A stretch of 64,000 bases of DNA, taken from contig CALUTR010000002.1 in assembly GCA_944323755.1 (NCBI GenBank), forward strand, positions 353,377 through 417,376. The letters are read 5' to 3'. The DNA comes from an uncultured Helicobacteraceae bacterium (GTDB lineage: Bacteria; Campylobacterota; Campylobacteria; Campylobacterales; Helicobacteraceae). Both the position numbers and the translations under genes were made by a program. Of the stretch, positions 28,864 to 37,511 are shown one piece after another; positions within the stretch are counted from its first letter, which is position 1; every line of letters begins with the position of its first letter. The notes under the pieces were generated by a model. That model was given only the letters and a program-made list of their open reading frames with translations. It made no database searches and was not told the DNA's origin.

Positions 28864-29610
28864 ATGAAAATTGGTGTTTTTGATAGTGGCATTGGTGGAC
28901 TTAGTGTATTAAAAAGCATTGTAGAAGCAAGATTGTTTAATGAAATTATATATTATGGCGATACTGCTAGAGTGCCCTATGGGACAAAGGATAAAGATAC
29001 TATTATTAGATTCTCACTTGAAGCACTTGATTTTTTCAACCAACACAATATCGACATACTTATAGTAGCCTGTAATACGGCAAGTGCATATGCGCTAACA
29101 AATATGCAAAAAAATGCAACATACCCTATCATAGGTGTAATTGAACCAGGCGTTTTAGCTCTAAGCAATAAAATACAAGATAAAAGCAAAAATATCCTAA
29201 TCATAGCAACAAAAGCCACAACAACAAGTAAAATATATGAAAAAAGTCTTATCAATCTTGGATATCACAATATTCATAGTTTGCAAACAGGGCTTTTTGT
29301 ATCCATCATAGAAGAAGGTATAACAAGTGGTGATGTGCTTATTTCTACACTTGATTTTTATTTTAAGGATTTAATGATACCAGATGCTATTATACTTGGT
29401 TGCACACATTTTCCATTAATACAAAATGAAATTAAAAAATACTTTAACAACAAGCCAATTTTGATACATTCAGGAGATGCAATAGTTGAATATCTAATAA
29501 AAAACCACAACATACAGCCAGAATCTAAGAAGCCAAAGATTCGGTATTTTGCATCATCAAATAAAGAATTTATAGAAAATGCTGCAAAAAAATGGCTCAA
29601 TCTTAATTGA
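28864..29610 (+). CDS. murI: glutamate racemase
   Basis: Supplies D-glutamate for peptidoglycan. It has 248 residues: IGVFDSGIGGLSVLK at the start, PYGTKD, the two catalytic cysteines in VACNTASA and GCTHFPL, and HSGDAIVE near the end. Start ATG 28864, 13 bases after rho, so probably in the same operon. It converges on hugZ with a three-base gap. Confidence 0.95.
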   Translation: MKIGVFDSGIGGLSVLKSIVEARLFNEIIYYGDTARVPYGTKDKDTIIRFSLEALDFFNQHNIDILIVACNTASAYALTNMQKNATYPIIGVIEPGVLALSNKIQDKSKNILIIATKATTTSKIYEKSLINLGYHNIHSLQTGLFVSIIEEGITSGDVLISTLDFYFKDLMIPDAIILGCTHFPLIQNEIKKYFNNKPILIHSGDAIVEYLIKNHNIQPESKKPKIRYFASSNKEFIENAAKKWLNLN

Positions 29611-29613
29611 ATT

Positions 29614-30366
29614 TTATTTATGTCTGAATTGATGCGGATTACCATTTGACCCAGCAAAGCTAATCACTCCATTATTAATATCATATGCTTGACCAAAACC
29701 TTTTACAAATCTTCCTTTATAGAAATCAAGCTTAATTAGATGAAAATCAGCCATATTTCGAATCATCTTTATACCACTGGCATTATGATTTTTCTCTTCA
29801 AATACATCAAGAACAGCATTAAAACAATCGCTACCTCGTTGAACAAAAGTCGCTTTAGCCCTGTATTTCAACCTAACTCTTAATATCACACTACTTGCTT
29901 TACTTTCATCTTGAATAAACATAATCTCTATATTATTTGGATTTGCATTAATGCTATCAAAATGATCCGCAACCTCGCTTATGTAAATATAATATTGACC
30001 ATTACAAGCAATAAAAGGCGCATAGCTAATAATTACATCTCCATTTTTGTTTACACTTGCAATATTTACAGAACCACAAGAATCTATAAATTCTTTTATC
30101 TCATTCTCAACTGCCCTAAAATCATAAGTTTTATGAACTGATTGACAAAGACTGATTATTGTATTTTTTAAGTTTTCATTTGTAGCCATCTTTGGGAACT
30201 CAACTCGTAACTCATTGCCATCATAAACAATATCAAGACCACTTAAATCAACACTTTTTAAATAAATCTCATTTATCTTACTTGCATTAGCAAATTTCTC
30301 ACACAATGCAATTAGAGAATCTTTATGTCCTTCATTCATATGCTTTATAATATTTTCATAATTCAT
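29614..30366 (-). CDS. hugZ: heme oxygenase, HugZ family
   Basis: A 250-residue split-barrel heme-degrading enzyme of the HugZ/ChuZ type. It matches along its length: N-terminal HMNEGHKDSLIALCEKF, a flavin-reductase-like barrel with SYAPFIACNGQYYIYISEVADH, and the C-terminal SNGNPHQFRHK, where a histidine contributes to heme binding in HugZ. These proteins release iron from host heme. Start ATG 30366. The 204-base spacer to the divergent pglK-like gene is AT-rich; I see no convincing Fur box, only a loose GATTATGATTATT about 80 bases upstream. Confidence 0.92.
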   Translation of the reverse strand: MNYENIIKHMNEGHKDSLIALCEKFANASKINEIYLKSVDLSGLDIVYDGNELRVEFPKMATNENLKNTIISLCQSVHKTYDFRAVENEIKEFIDSCGSVNIASVNKNGDVIISYAPFIACNGQYYIYISEVADHFDSINANPNNIEIMFIQDESKASSVILRVRLKYRAKATFVQRGSDCFNAVLDVFEEKNHNASGIKMIRNMADFHLIKLDFYKGRFVKGFGQAYDINNGVISFAGSNGNPHQFRHK

Positions 30367-30570
30367 AATTTACTCCTCAATATAATTGTTTAACGAAATA
30401 TTCTAATACATTTAAAATTACAATTTCAAAAATATCAATGTAGATTATGATTATTTTGCTTTTTATGCATTCATTCTATACAATCAATTAGATGATTACT
30501 AATAAAAATTTTATAAATTTCAAGTAGAATCGTAAGCTTATTTTATTCTAAAAAGGTAAGCTAGCAAACA

Positions 30571-32277
30571 ATGAAAAAAAATAAAATAAAATCATATTCA
30601 AATGTAAGTGATTTTACTAAAATTCGCTACCTAATGACTAGGCGAGATAAAATAATACTACTATTTTTATTACTTGCTACATTTGCAATATCAATCATAG
30701 AGACGATTGCCATTAGCGTGATTATGCCATTTATTACATTTGCATCAAACCCAAATATGATATTTGAAAATAAAGCATCTGCATTTTTATATAACTTTTT
30801 TAATGCAGGTAATACTACGAATTTTATTGTTGGTTTTGGCTTTGTGATGATTGTATTTTATATTTTTAGGGCAGTAGCAAATGTTGCTTATTCATATGCA
30901 CTAAACCGCTTTGCCTTTAGAAAATATCATTTTTTTGCGTATAGGCTATTTTGCAAGACTACAGAATTAAGCTATTTAGAATTCACAAACAAGAATGCTG
31001 ATATCATAAGACGAAATATCACAACAGAAGCGACACACGCATCACACTTTATACAGCAGATTCTCTTAATGGCTGCCGAAATCATCACTATAATGCTTAT
31101 GTATTCATTGTTATTAATCATTAGTTGGAAAATGACTATTGTGCTAACAATAATACTTGGAATTAATGTATTACTTATCACAAAAACTATATCAAAGACC
31201 GTAAGAAAACAAGGGGCAATACAGGCTGAATTAGGGGAACAATTTTTAAAAATTATTAGCAAAACTCTTGGTAATTTTAAAATAATCAAATTAAAAGGTG
31301 GGCAACAAAATGTACTTGAGGCATTTAATCAAGCAAGCCTAAAAAAGGTAAATACTGATATTGTGACACAAACATTAGTTCCACTGCCAAAATTTATACT
31401 TGAAACGGTTGGGTTCTGTATTTTAACAGCTGCAGTTGTATATATATTATTAAAATACAATGATGCATCAGCTGTTATACCAATTATTTCTATGTATGCA
31501 TTAGCACTATATAGAATCTTACCCTCATTAAATAAGATTCTAGCAAGTTATAATATGTCTAGATATCATAAAAAAGGATTAGATATTGTATATGAAGATC
31601 TCATATATCATACAGAATACGAAGATAATAACCCTATAGATTTTAAAGAAAAAATAGAAATTAAGGATATAACATTTGAGTATCTAGAGAATAAACCAAT
31701 CATTAAAAATTTTAATTTAGAAATTAAAAAAGGTGACAAAATAGCATTTATTGGAAAAAGTGGTGCAGGAAAAAGCACACTAATTGATCTAATCATTGGT
31801 ATATACAAGCCAAAGAGCGGAGAAATTAGAATCGATGGCACACTACTTGATAACTCAAATCTTAGATCGTGGAGAAAGAAAATTGGCTACATTCCACAAA
31901 GTGTATTTTTATTTGATGGAAGTGTCGCAGAAAATATCGTATTAAACGACAAACCAGATAAAGCAAAAATTATAGAAGTATGCAAAAAGGCAAAAATTTG
32001 GGATTTTTTAGAGAAAAATCAAGGAATTGATACAATTGTAGGAGATGGTGGGATAAAATTAAGTGGCGGACAAAAACAACGAATCGCTATAGCCAGGGCG
32101 TTATACAATGATCCTGAAATCTTAGTATTAGATGAAGCAACAAGCGCATTAGATAATGATACAGAATCTCAAATTATGGACGAAATATATGACGTATCGC
32201 AAGATAAAACATTATTAATTATAGCGCATAGATTAAGCACAATAGAAAGATGTCCAATAAAAATAGAGGTAAAATAA
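30571..32277 (+). CDS. ABC transporter, PglK-like lipid-linked oligosaccharide flippase
   Basis: A 568-residue half-transporter fused to its ATPase. Six hydrophobic helices occupy about residues 25-325, followed by Walker A AFIGKSGAGKSTLIDLIIG, Q-loop IGYIPQSVFLFDGSVAENI, signature KLSGGQKQRIAIARAL, Walker B ILVLDEATSALD and an H-loop. It resembles Campylobacter PglK (WlaB) along its length, including FVFYIFRA-like and ALYRILPSLNKI segments. PglK flips undecaprenyl-linked glycan to the periplasm. The C-terminus is about ten residues shorter than PglK. It opens the phosphoramidate operon and its stop overlaps the kinase start by one base. An N-glycan or another lipid-linked glycan is possible as cargo. 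Confidence 0.8.
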   Translation: MKKNKIKSYSNVSDFTKIRYLMTRRDKIILLFLLLATFAISIIETIAISVIMPFITFASNPNMIFENKASAFLYNFFNAGNTTNFIVGFGFVMIVFYIFRAVANVAYSYALNRFAFRKYHFFAYRLFCKTTELSYLEFTNKNADIIRRNITTEATHASHFIQQILLMAAEIITIMLMYSLLLIISWKMTIVLTIILGINVLLITKTISKTVRKQGAIQAELGEQFLKIISKTLGNFKIIKLKGGQQNVLEAFNQASLKKVNTDIVTQTLVPLPKFILETVGFCILTAAVVYILLKYNDASAVIPIISMYALALYRILPSLNKILASYNMSRYHKKGLDIVYEDLIYHTEYEDNNPIDFKEKIEIKDITFEYLENKPIIKNFNLEIKKGDKIAFIGKSGAGKSTLIDLIIGIYKPKSGEIRIDGTLLDNSNLRSWRKKIGYIPQSVFLFDGSVAENIVLNDKPDKAKIIEVCKKAKIWDFLEKNQGIDTIVGDGGIKLSGGQKQRIAIARALYNDPEILVLDEATSALDNDTESQIMDEIYDVSQDKTLLIIAHRLSTIERCPIKIEVK

Positions 32278-32810
32278 TGAATCATTATGGACTTGTTATT
32301 TGGATTAATGGATTGGCAGGGAGCGGGAAAAGCACTATATCAAAAGAATTATATAATCTCATAAAAAAAGAAATTCCAAATGTTGTATATTTAGATGGTG
32401 ATGGATTTAGAGATATTATTAGTTGCGATAAACACGATAGAAGTTCTAGAATTCAAGTGGCAATACTTAGAGCAAAAATGTGCAATCTGTTATCACAACA
32501 AGGGATAGTAGTGATTGCATCAACAATTTCATTATTTCAAGAGGTATATCAAAACAATAGAAATACATTTAAACATTACCTTGAAGTATATATACAATGC
32601 GATATGGAAGAATTAATTAAAAGAGATCAAAAAAATCTATACACCGATGCATTAAGTGGAAAAATAAAAGATGTCGTAGGAATAGATATTGCCTTTGATC
32701 CACCAAATCCACATCTAAAAATAGACAATAGCGAAACAAACAATGCAAACTTGAAAGCAAATACTATATTGCAATATATAAAAAACAACAAAATACCATA
32801 CATAAAATAA
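32277..32810 (+). CDS. CysC-like kinase, probable cytidine diphosphoramidate kinase (Cj1415-like)
   Basis: A 177-residue APS-kinase-family protein with P-loop WINGLAGSGKSTISKEL, YLDGDGFRDII and IVVIASTISLF. APS kinases phosphorylate the 3'-OH of adenylylsulfate. The C. jejuni relative Cj1415 instead phosphorylates the 3'-OH of cytidine diphosphoramidate. The operon contains the other phosphoramidate genes and no sulfate-activation genes, so the second role is inferred. ATG 32277 overlaps the previous stop (TAATG); a longer upstream reading frame overlaps the flippase gene and is not used. Transferase 1 starts three bases later. In C. jejuni the kinase is last in the cluster; here it is first. 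Confidence 0.8.
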   Translation: MNHYGLVIWINGLAGSGKSTISKELYNLIKKEIPNVVYLDGDGFRDIISCDKHDRSSRIQVAILRAKMCNLLSQQGIVVIASTISLFQEVYQNNRNTFKHYLEVYIQCDMEELIKRDQKNLYTDALSGKIKDVVGIDIAFDPPNPHLKIDNSETNNANLKANTILQYIKNNKIPYIK

Positions 32811-32813
32811 ACA

Positions 32814-33920
32814 ATGAAAAAGAAAATAAAAAGATTAATACAGCGCATTAAAAACAAAGAATTCAAATATATCATAAAAAGGCTTTCTATATATGTTTTA
32901 CCGCAAATAAAGGGTGAGTTTTATACCAATCATCAATTCAAATATAATGTTTTTGTATCAACATACTGGACAAAATTCCTAAATATGCCAAAAGATTATT
33001 CTTATATTATTGCTGGGAGCCATGGTGTTGGATTTGTAGCATTTATAAAATATATGCAAAAGATAAATGCAAATCCAATGACCCTAGATAATATGTTTGC
33101 TAGAAGTGATTATGTTTTGCTTGCAAGAAAGCAGGCAATGCAATACAAAAATAAACTATATGGATTAAGTATAGAAAAGGCATATATAGATAACACAAGA
33201 AAAAATATACTACAAAAATTAGATTCTAAAGTTCCAGTATTTTGCCTAGTAAGAGATCCAATTAGCATTCTAAGGACGCACACACACTATCATATCATTC
33301 CAAAACTTGCATACGGAATTAAAACAGACAAAATCACAATCAATGGGGGGGGGGGGATTAGCTATAAAGATTCATCATTAAGGCGCATAATGTATGATGA
33401 TATCTATAATGTAATAGTATTTCTAATACAAACAATAAGAAATAGTAAAATCATTCCATTTTTTTGTTTTACATCGCTTATCAATCAATTACAAAACACT
33501 ACACAAAGTTTATATTTCATAGATACTAAATATTTTAGCACACCACTAGAATCACTTAACACAATGAATAATGTAGCAAAGATTCTTAATTTGGATTTTA
33601 AAAATAGTACAAATGACTTTACTGCTAACTACTCTTCAATCAATATTTATAAACATTTTTTTAATTTTCATTTTGATATACAAAGCACACAAAAAGAGAT
33701 AATTGCAACAAAATCAATACATCATAAATTCTATACACTAAAGGAATTTATACAAAATGGTGGAATTGAAGAGGTGTTGCTAGAATATTTCAATAACAAC
33801 ACAAAAGTAAGAAACCAAATTAAATTGTATTGGGATTATGAATTAAGCCTGATAAAAGAAAATGCCCCAGAAAAAATAAAATCATGGAAGCACTATAATA
33901 AATTTGTAGAATCTTTTTAA
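32814..33920 (+). CDS. DUF2972-type phosphoramidate transferase paralogue 1, phase-variable, ON
   Basis: First of five tandem paralogues related to C. jejuni Cj1421/Cj1422, which transfer methyl phosphoramidate to capsule sugars. It has 368 residues. The shared pattern is a basic N-terminus, a YIIAGSHGVGFVAF loop (G68-G71), a VFCLVRDPISILR motif (R147-D148-P149) and a C-terminal ending YELSLIKENAPEKIKSWKHYNKF. The first two resemble the 5'- and 3'-phosphate-binding loops of sulfotransferases, suiting a 3'-phosphonucleotide donor. A G12 tract at codons 178-181 is in frame (ON). The starting ATG is three bases after the kinase stop. The acceptor sugar is unknown. Confidence 0.77.
   Translation: MKKKIKRLIQRIKNKEFKYIIKRLSIYVLPQIKGEFYTNHQFKYNVFVSTYWTKFLNMPKDYSYIIAGSHGVGFVAFIKYMQKINANPMTLDNMFARSDYVLLARKQAMQYKNKLYGLSIEKAYIDNTRKNILQKLDSKVPVFCLVRDPISILRTHTHYHIIPKLAYGIKTDKITINGGGGISYKDSSLRRIMYDDIYNVIVFLIQTIRNSKIIPFFCFTSLINQLQNTTQSLYFIDTKYFSTPLESLNTMNNVAKILNLDFKNSTNDFTANYSSINIYKHFFNFHFDIQSTQKEIIATKSIHHKFYTLKEFIQNGGIEEVLLEYFNNNTKVRNQIKLYWDYELSLIKENAPEKIKSWKHYNKFVESF
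33345..33356 (+). repeat. poly-G tract (G12) in transferase 1; frame ON
   Basis: Twelve Gs, the longest tract in the window, after AAT and before ATT. Read N-GGGG-I in frame. Confidence 0.95.
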
Positions 33921-33966
33921 TTTGTTTAAAAAATTGTAAAATAAGCCCTTCAACCAAAGGAGCCAT

Positions 33967-35239
33967 ATGAAAAAGATACTAAAGTTTATAGCAAGACCGA
34001 TTAAATTATACATCGACAATCATCTATATAAAATTATCATAAAAATAATAGATATTTTACACATCAAATTTCCTAAAAAAGCAGACTTCATCATCATTGG
34101 ATCACACGGATTAGGAAGAAATGCATTTTTATTATTTTTACAATATTGCAATGTCAGAGTAAATTGGTATTATGCATTTGAAGGTTATTATAAACGATGC
34201 TATATGTATCTTTCCTTATTATTATTTAAGCCAAAAAATAGAATCTGTGCAATGACTTTTGCAGAGCTAAATGTAGAAAAAGAAAATAAAATCGTAGAAA
34301 AAATTAATCAAAAAATACCAACCATAGTTTTAACAAGAGATCCAATCAGTATCCTAAAAACACATATTAATCTAAGAGGCATTAGCAAGCATTGTGATAC
34401 AGCAATACAAACAACCATAACAAAACAAAATAACTCATACATAATAATAAAAAACGCTCTAGATTCTATACACGATAGAATATGTTACAGAGATTACAAA
34501 AATGACAAAATCACAGAATCTAAAAAGCCGAGCTTAGATTTTTTGCATTATTTGATAGAGACTACAAGCTATAAAAAAGATGATAAAATCAAAGAAATAG
34601 TGCTGTTTTCATCATTGTATAGAGTTTTAAAAGACAAAATTAGCGAGCTAATATTTATTGATATGCAAAATTTATCAAAAGACAATGCATTTAATACAAT
34701 GCAAAACCTAGCAAAAAAATTTAATTTTCAATGTCCAAATAGCAAAGATTTTTTCACACATAAATTATATGGCGATATTACTGCATTAATACCACTTACA
34801 ATAAGCATAAATGGGGGGGGGGAAGATCATATTTTCAACCACACAGCAAATATTTCTCAAAGAAAAATGCATCAAAAATGTAAGCAATATATTTTTTAAA
34901 GAAGATCTATTGTATGGATTAAACGCATATAGCAATAGCGATATAGATAAACTTGACAAAGAATTAATCACACTAATCACAATCCATCTAAATACATACT
35001 ACAAAACTATATTAGAAATAGCAAACACCATTACTGCAAATCTCATTAATGAAAATCAAATCATAGAATATTTAAATAAACACAAAGAATTAAAAACGAA
35101 ATATAAAATAGTTTTTGATGATGAAGTATCAATAGTAAAAAAATATGCGCCAAATATTGTAGAATCTTGGGGTTATTATAATAAATTCAATAAAGGCAAT
35201 ATAAATGAATATCATAAAAAAGAAATTCAATGTTCTTAA
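33967..35239 (+). CDS. DUF2972-type phosphoramidate transferase paralogue 2, phase-variable, OFF as assembled
   Basis: Second paralogue. The N-terminal part has FIIIGSHGLGRNAFLLFL and VLTRDPISILKTHINL. A G10 tract at codon 283 shifts the frame, and the reading frame from 33967 ends at 34899 after KQYIF. The true C-terminus continues in the next frame from KIIFSTTQQIF to 35239 and carries the conserved DEVSIVKKYAPNIVESWGYYNKF, matching the other paralogues. Nine Gs would give a 423-residue protein. Start ATG 33967 has a strong AAGGAG. The restored gene overlaps transferase 3 by 35 bases. As assembled a 310-residue protein lacking the conserved C-terminal part is made, presumably inactive. Confidence 0.8.
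34813..34822 (+). repeat. poly-G tract (G10) in transferase 2; frame OFF
   Basis: Ten Gs after AAT. The conserved C-terminal part is in frame with 9 or 12 Gs. Confidence 0.95.
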
Positions 35240-36338
35240 GATGTGTTTTGAATATGGCTGGTATGACAAAATTGCTGCTGGATTTTTAGGGAAAAGGATA
35301 TCACTTTTTACAAATACATTAAAACCACAAAGATACAGATATATTATGTTAGCATCACATGGAACAGGAAGAAATGCTTTTTGGCATTTTATGTATGCTG
35401 CAAAAGCATATCCTATGCGAAAATTTGATATTGCATCAATTGATAGAATCTGCTTTTTTAGCTGGAGGAGAATCTATGGAATAGTATGCGATAGAGATCT
35501 AAGCAGCTATCAATGCGCAATGAAATTTATCAATAAATTAAACAAAAAAGTTCCCGTATTTTGCCTAGTAAGAGATCCAATTAGCATTATTAGAGGCGGA
35601 ATTAATATGACTTTAGCTCATAATATTATGGGGGGGGGGATTAGCGTATCAATTAGTGAAGTATTAGACTCATATTTAGAATCTTATAATCAATTACCTC
35701 ATCACTTTATTTTTACAACATCACCAAAGCAATTTGAGCATATTACAAAAGAGCTAATCTATATAGATACAAATGATCTATCAAGTCAAAATGCATACAA
35801 TACAATCACAAAATGTTGCGCAAAAATCGGTATCAATAAAATCAATGAAGACAAAAGTTTCTTTGCCAAAAAAATAGCAGATTCTCTTGCGTTAAACATA
35901 GAAAAAGAATTTAATTTTCACATAGATGATATTTCATTTGATATTAAAGTTGTTCAATTTGAAAATACACTACACAAAAAAGTCAAGATTCTTAAAATTA
36001 TCAATGATGATGAAATAAATAGAAAAATTGCTGTATGCATAATTGGGAAAAATACACAATCAATACTAAAACAAATCAACAAAGATAACAAAATAAAAAT
36101 GCAAATAGAAAATACAATAAACCAATATCTATTAGATCTAAAAAATAAATTTAAACTATACGAAGAATCTAAAATCAATGAAAATGATGTATTGCAGTAT
36201 TTTAAAGAAAATAAACATCATTTTGATCAATTCAAGACATTATTGCAATATGAAATAAGCGGGATACAAAAACACGCGCCAAATATTGTAGAATCTTGGG
36301 TTTATTACAAAAACTTCCTAAAGGTACATAATGAATAA
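35205..36338 (+). CDS. DUF2972-type phosphoramidate transferase paralogue 3, phase-variable, ON
   Basis: Third paralogue, 377 residues: YIMLASHGTGRNAFWHFM loop, VFCLVRDPISIIRGGINMT motif, and a C-terminal YEISGIQKHAPNIVESWVYYKNF nearly identical in pattern to paralogue 2. A G10 tract at about codons 142-145 (I-M-GGG-I) follows the RDP motif and is in frame (ON). ATG 35205 has AAAGG eight bases upstream, inside the end of transferase 2. The gene also overlaps transferase 4 by eight bases. The donor is inferred to be 3'-phospho-cytidine diphosphoramidate or its methylated form; the acceptor is unknown. Confidence 0.77.
   Translation: MNIIKKKFNVLKMCFEYGWYDKIAAGFLGKRISLFTNTLKPQRYRYIMLASHGTGRNAFWHFMYAAKAYPMRKFDIASIDRICFFSWRRIYGIVCDRDLSSYQCAMKFINKLNKKVPVFCLVRDPISIIRGGINMTLAHNIMGGGISVSISEVLDSYLESYNQLPHHFIFTTSPKQFEHITKELIYIDTNDLSSQNAYNTITKCCAKIGINKINEDKSFFAKKIADSLALNIEKEFNFHIDDISFDIKVVQFENTLHKKVKILKIINDDEINRKIAVCIIGKNTQSILKQINKDNKIKMQIENTINQYLLDLKNKFKLYEESKINENDVLQYFKENKHHFDQFKTLLQYEISGIQKHAPNIVESWVYYKNFLKVHNE
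35630..35639 (+). repeat. poly-G tract (G10) in transferase 3; frame ON
   Basis: Ten Gs, the first one closing an ATG codon, read M-GGG-I in frame. Confidence 0.95.
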
Positions 36339-37511
36339 AATAAAAACACTAGTAAATCGCATAAAAAACAATGAATACAAATTAATCATAAGGTCCATAC
36401 TGCTAAGAATAACACCAGCTTGGATAGATAGAATTCTTCCTATACCTCAAAGCTATAGCTTTTTTCTCATTGGAAGTCACGGAGTTGGATATCATTCTTT
36501 GCTATATTACATATCTAAATGCACAACAGATCTACCCCCCCCCATAAACGATACAACAATATACTACCATTGACACTAATTGCACTACACCAAGAATACC
36601 TAGACAACAAAGTAGCATTAAGAATATATTGGGAGTTATTTAGAGGTTACGGATATGGGGCCTGGGGAGTTACAATAGATGGCTATGATAAAAATATACA
36701 AAAATATCTTACCAAACATTTTAAAAAACAAGCTCCAGCAATCTGTCTTGTAAGAGATCCTATGCCACTTATAGTATCTGCTATAAACCACACAATCTAT
36801 ACAAGCATAGTAACAAATAAATTTGATAATTCAAAAGACTATATTAATATCATAAATGATTCAAAATTTCTCTTTGCAACAATTGGCTTTAATAGTAATA
36901 TAAATATGATAAAGGACAAAATCACAAGCATCAAATTCATCGATACGAAAATGCTAAAAGGTGAGTTAGCAAAACAAACAATGAAAGAAATAGCAAAACA
37001 CATTAATGCAGTAGCACCAGATGATGATAGAATCTACATCAATGTCAATGATACATTCACGCGATCTTTTCCATACTTTTTCCATATCGATGATATAGAG
37101 TTTATAGTATCGCCATTTTATAATGATTTCAGCATATTTAATATGCAAAACAATATCTATAACAAATTAGATACTAGATTCTATATAACAAACAATTACA
37201 TATCAGATAAATTTAAAGATCGCAAGTTAAACATCTCAAGTCAAAAACAAATACAAATCAATGATGAATTACTAGAGAAAATACACAAAAAAGTAGAAGA
37301 CTATCTTGATGAAATCATAAAAATTGAAGATAAATATAAAAAACACAAAATAAGCATAGAAATACTATTTGAATATTTTAAGAAGAATCCAAACACATAC
37401 AAAAATATAAAAGAATTCTTAATAAATGAAACAAATATCATAGAAAAACACACTTCACATATATTTCAAAATTGGTTAGAATATAAAAATTTTTTGGAGC
37501 TAGATCTTTGA
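36331..37511 (+). CDS. DUF2972-type phosphoramidate transferase paralogue 4, phase-variable by a poly-C tract, OFF as assembled
   Basis: Fourth paralogue. The N-terminus has FFLIGSHGVGYHSLLYYI, then a C9 tract at codon 69 shifts the frame and translation stops at 36573 after 80 residues. The rest lies in another frame (KRYNNILPLTLIALHQ onward) with ICLVRDPMPLIVSAINHT and a C-terminal NIIEKHTSHIFQNWLEYKNF. Ten Cs would restore about 393 residues. It is the only gene here whose tract is C on the coding strand. The RDP motif has MP in place of the usual IS, and the C-terminal motif is the most diverged, so its specificity may differ. The stop overlaps the TTG start of transferase 5. Confidence 0.78.
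36535..36543 (+). repeat. poly-C tract (C9) in transferase 4; frame OFF
   Basis: Nine Cs after CTA, read PPP. The downstream coding frame needs 10 or 7 Cs. Confidence 0.95.

Noticed and set aside
30440..30456. Possible Fur box (GATTATGATTATT) upstream of hugZ
   Set aside because: The match to a Fur palindrome is loose, the region is AT-rich, and it lies about 80 bases from the start.
32277..32810. Reading the CysC-like and CysQ-like genes as sulfate assimilation
   Set aside because: No ATP sulfurylase, PAPS reductase or sulfite reductase is present, while all other phosphoramidate genes are in the same operon. Not strictly excluded.
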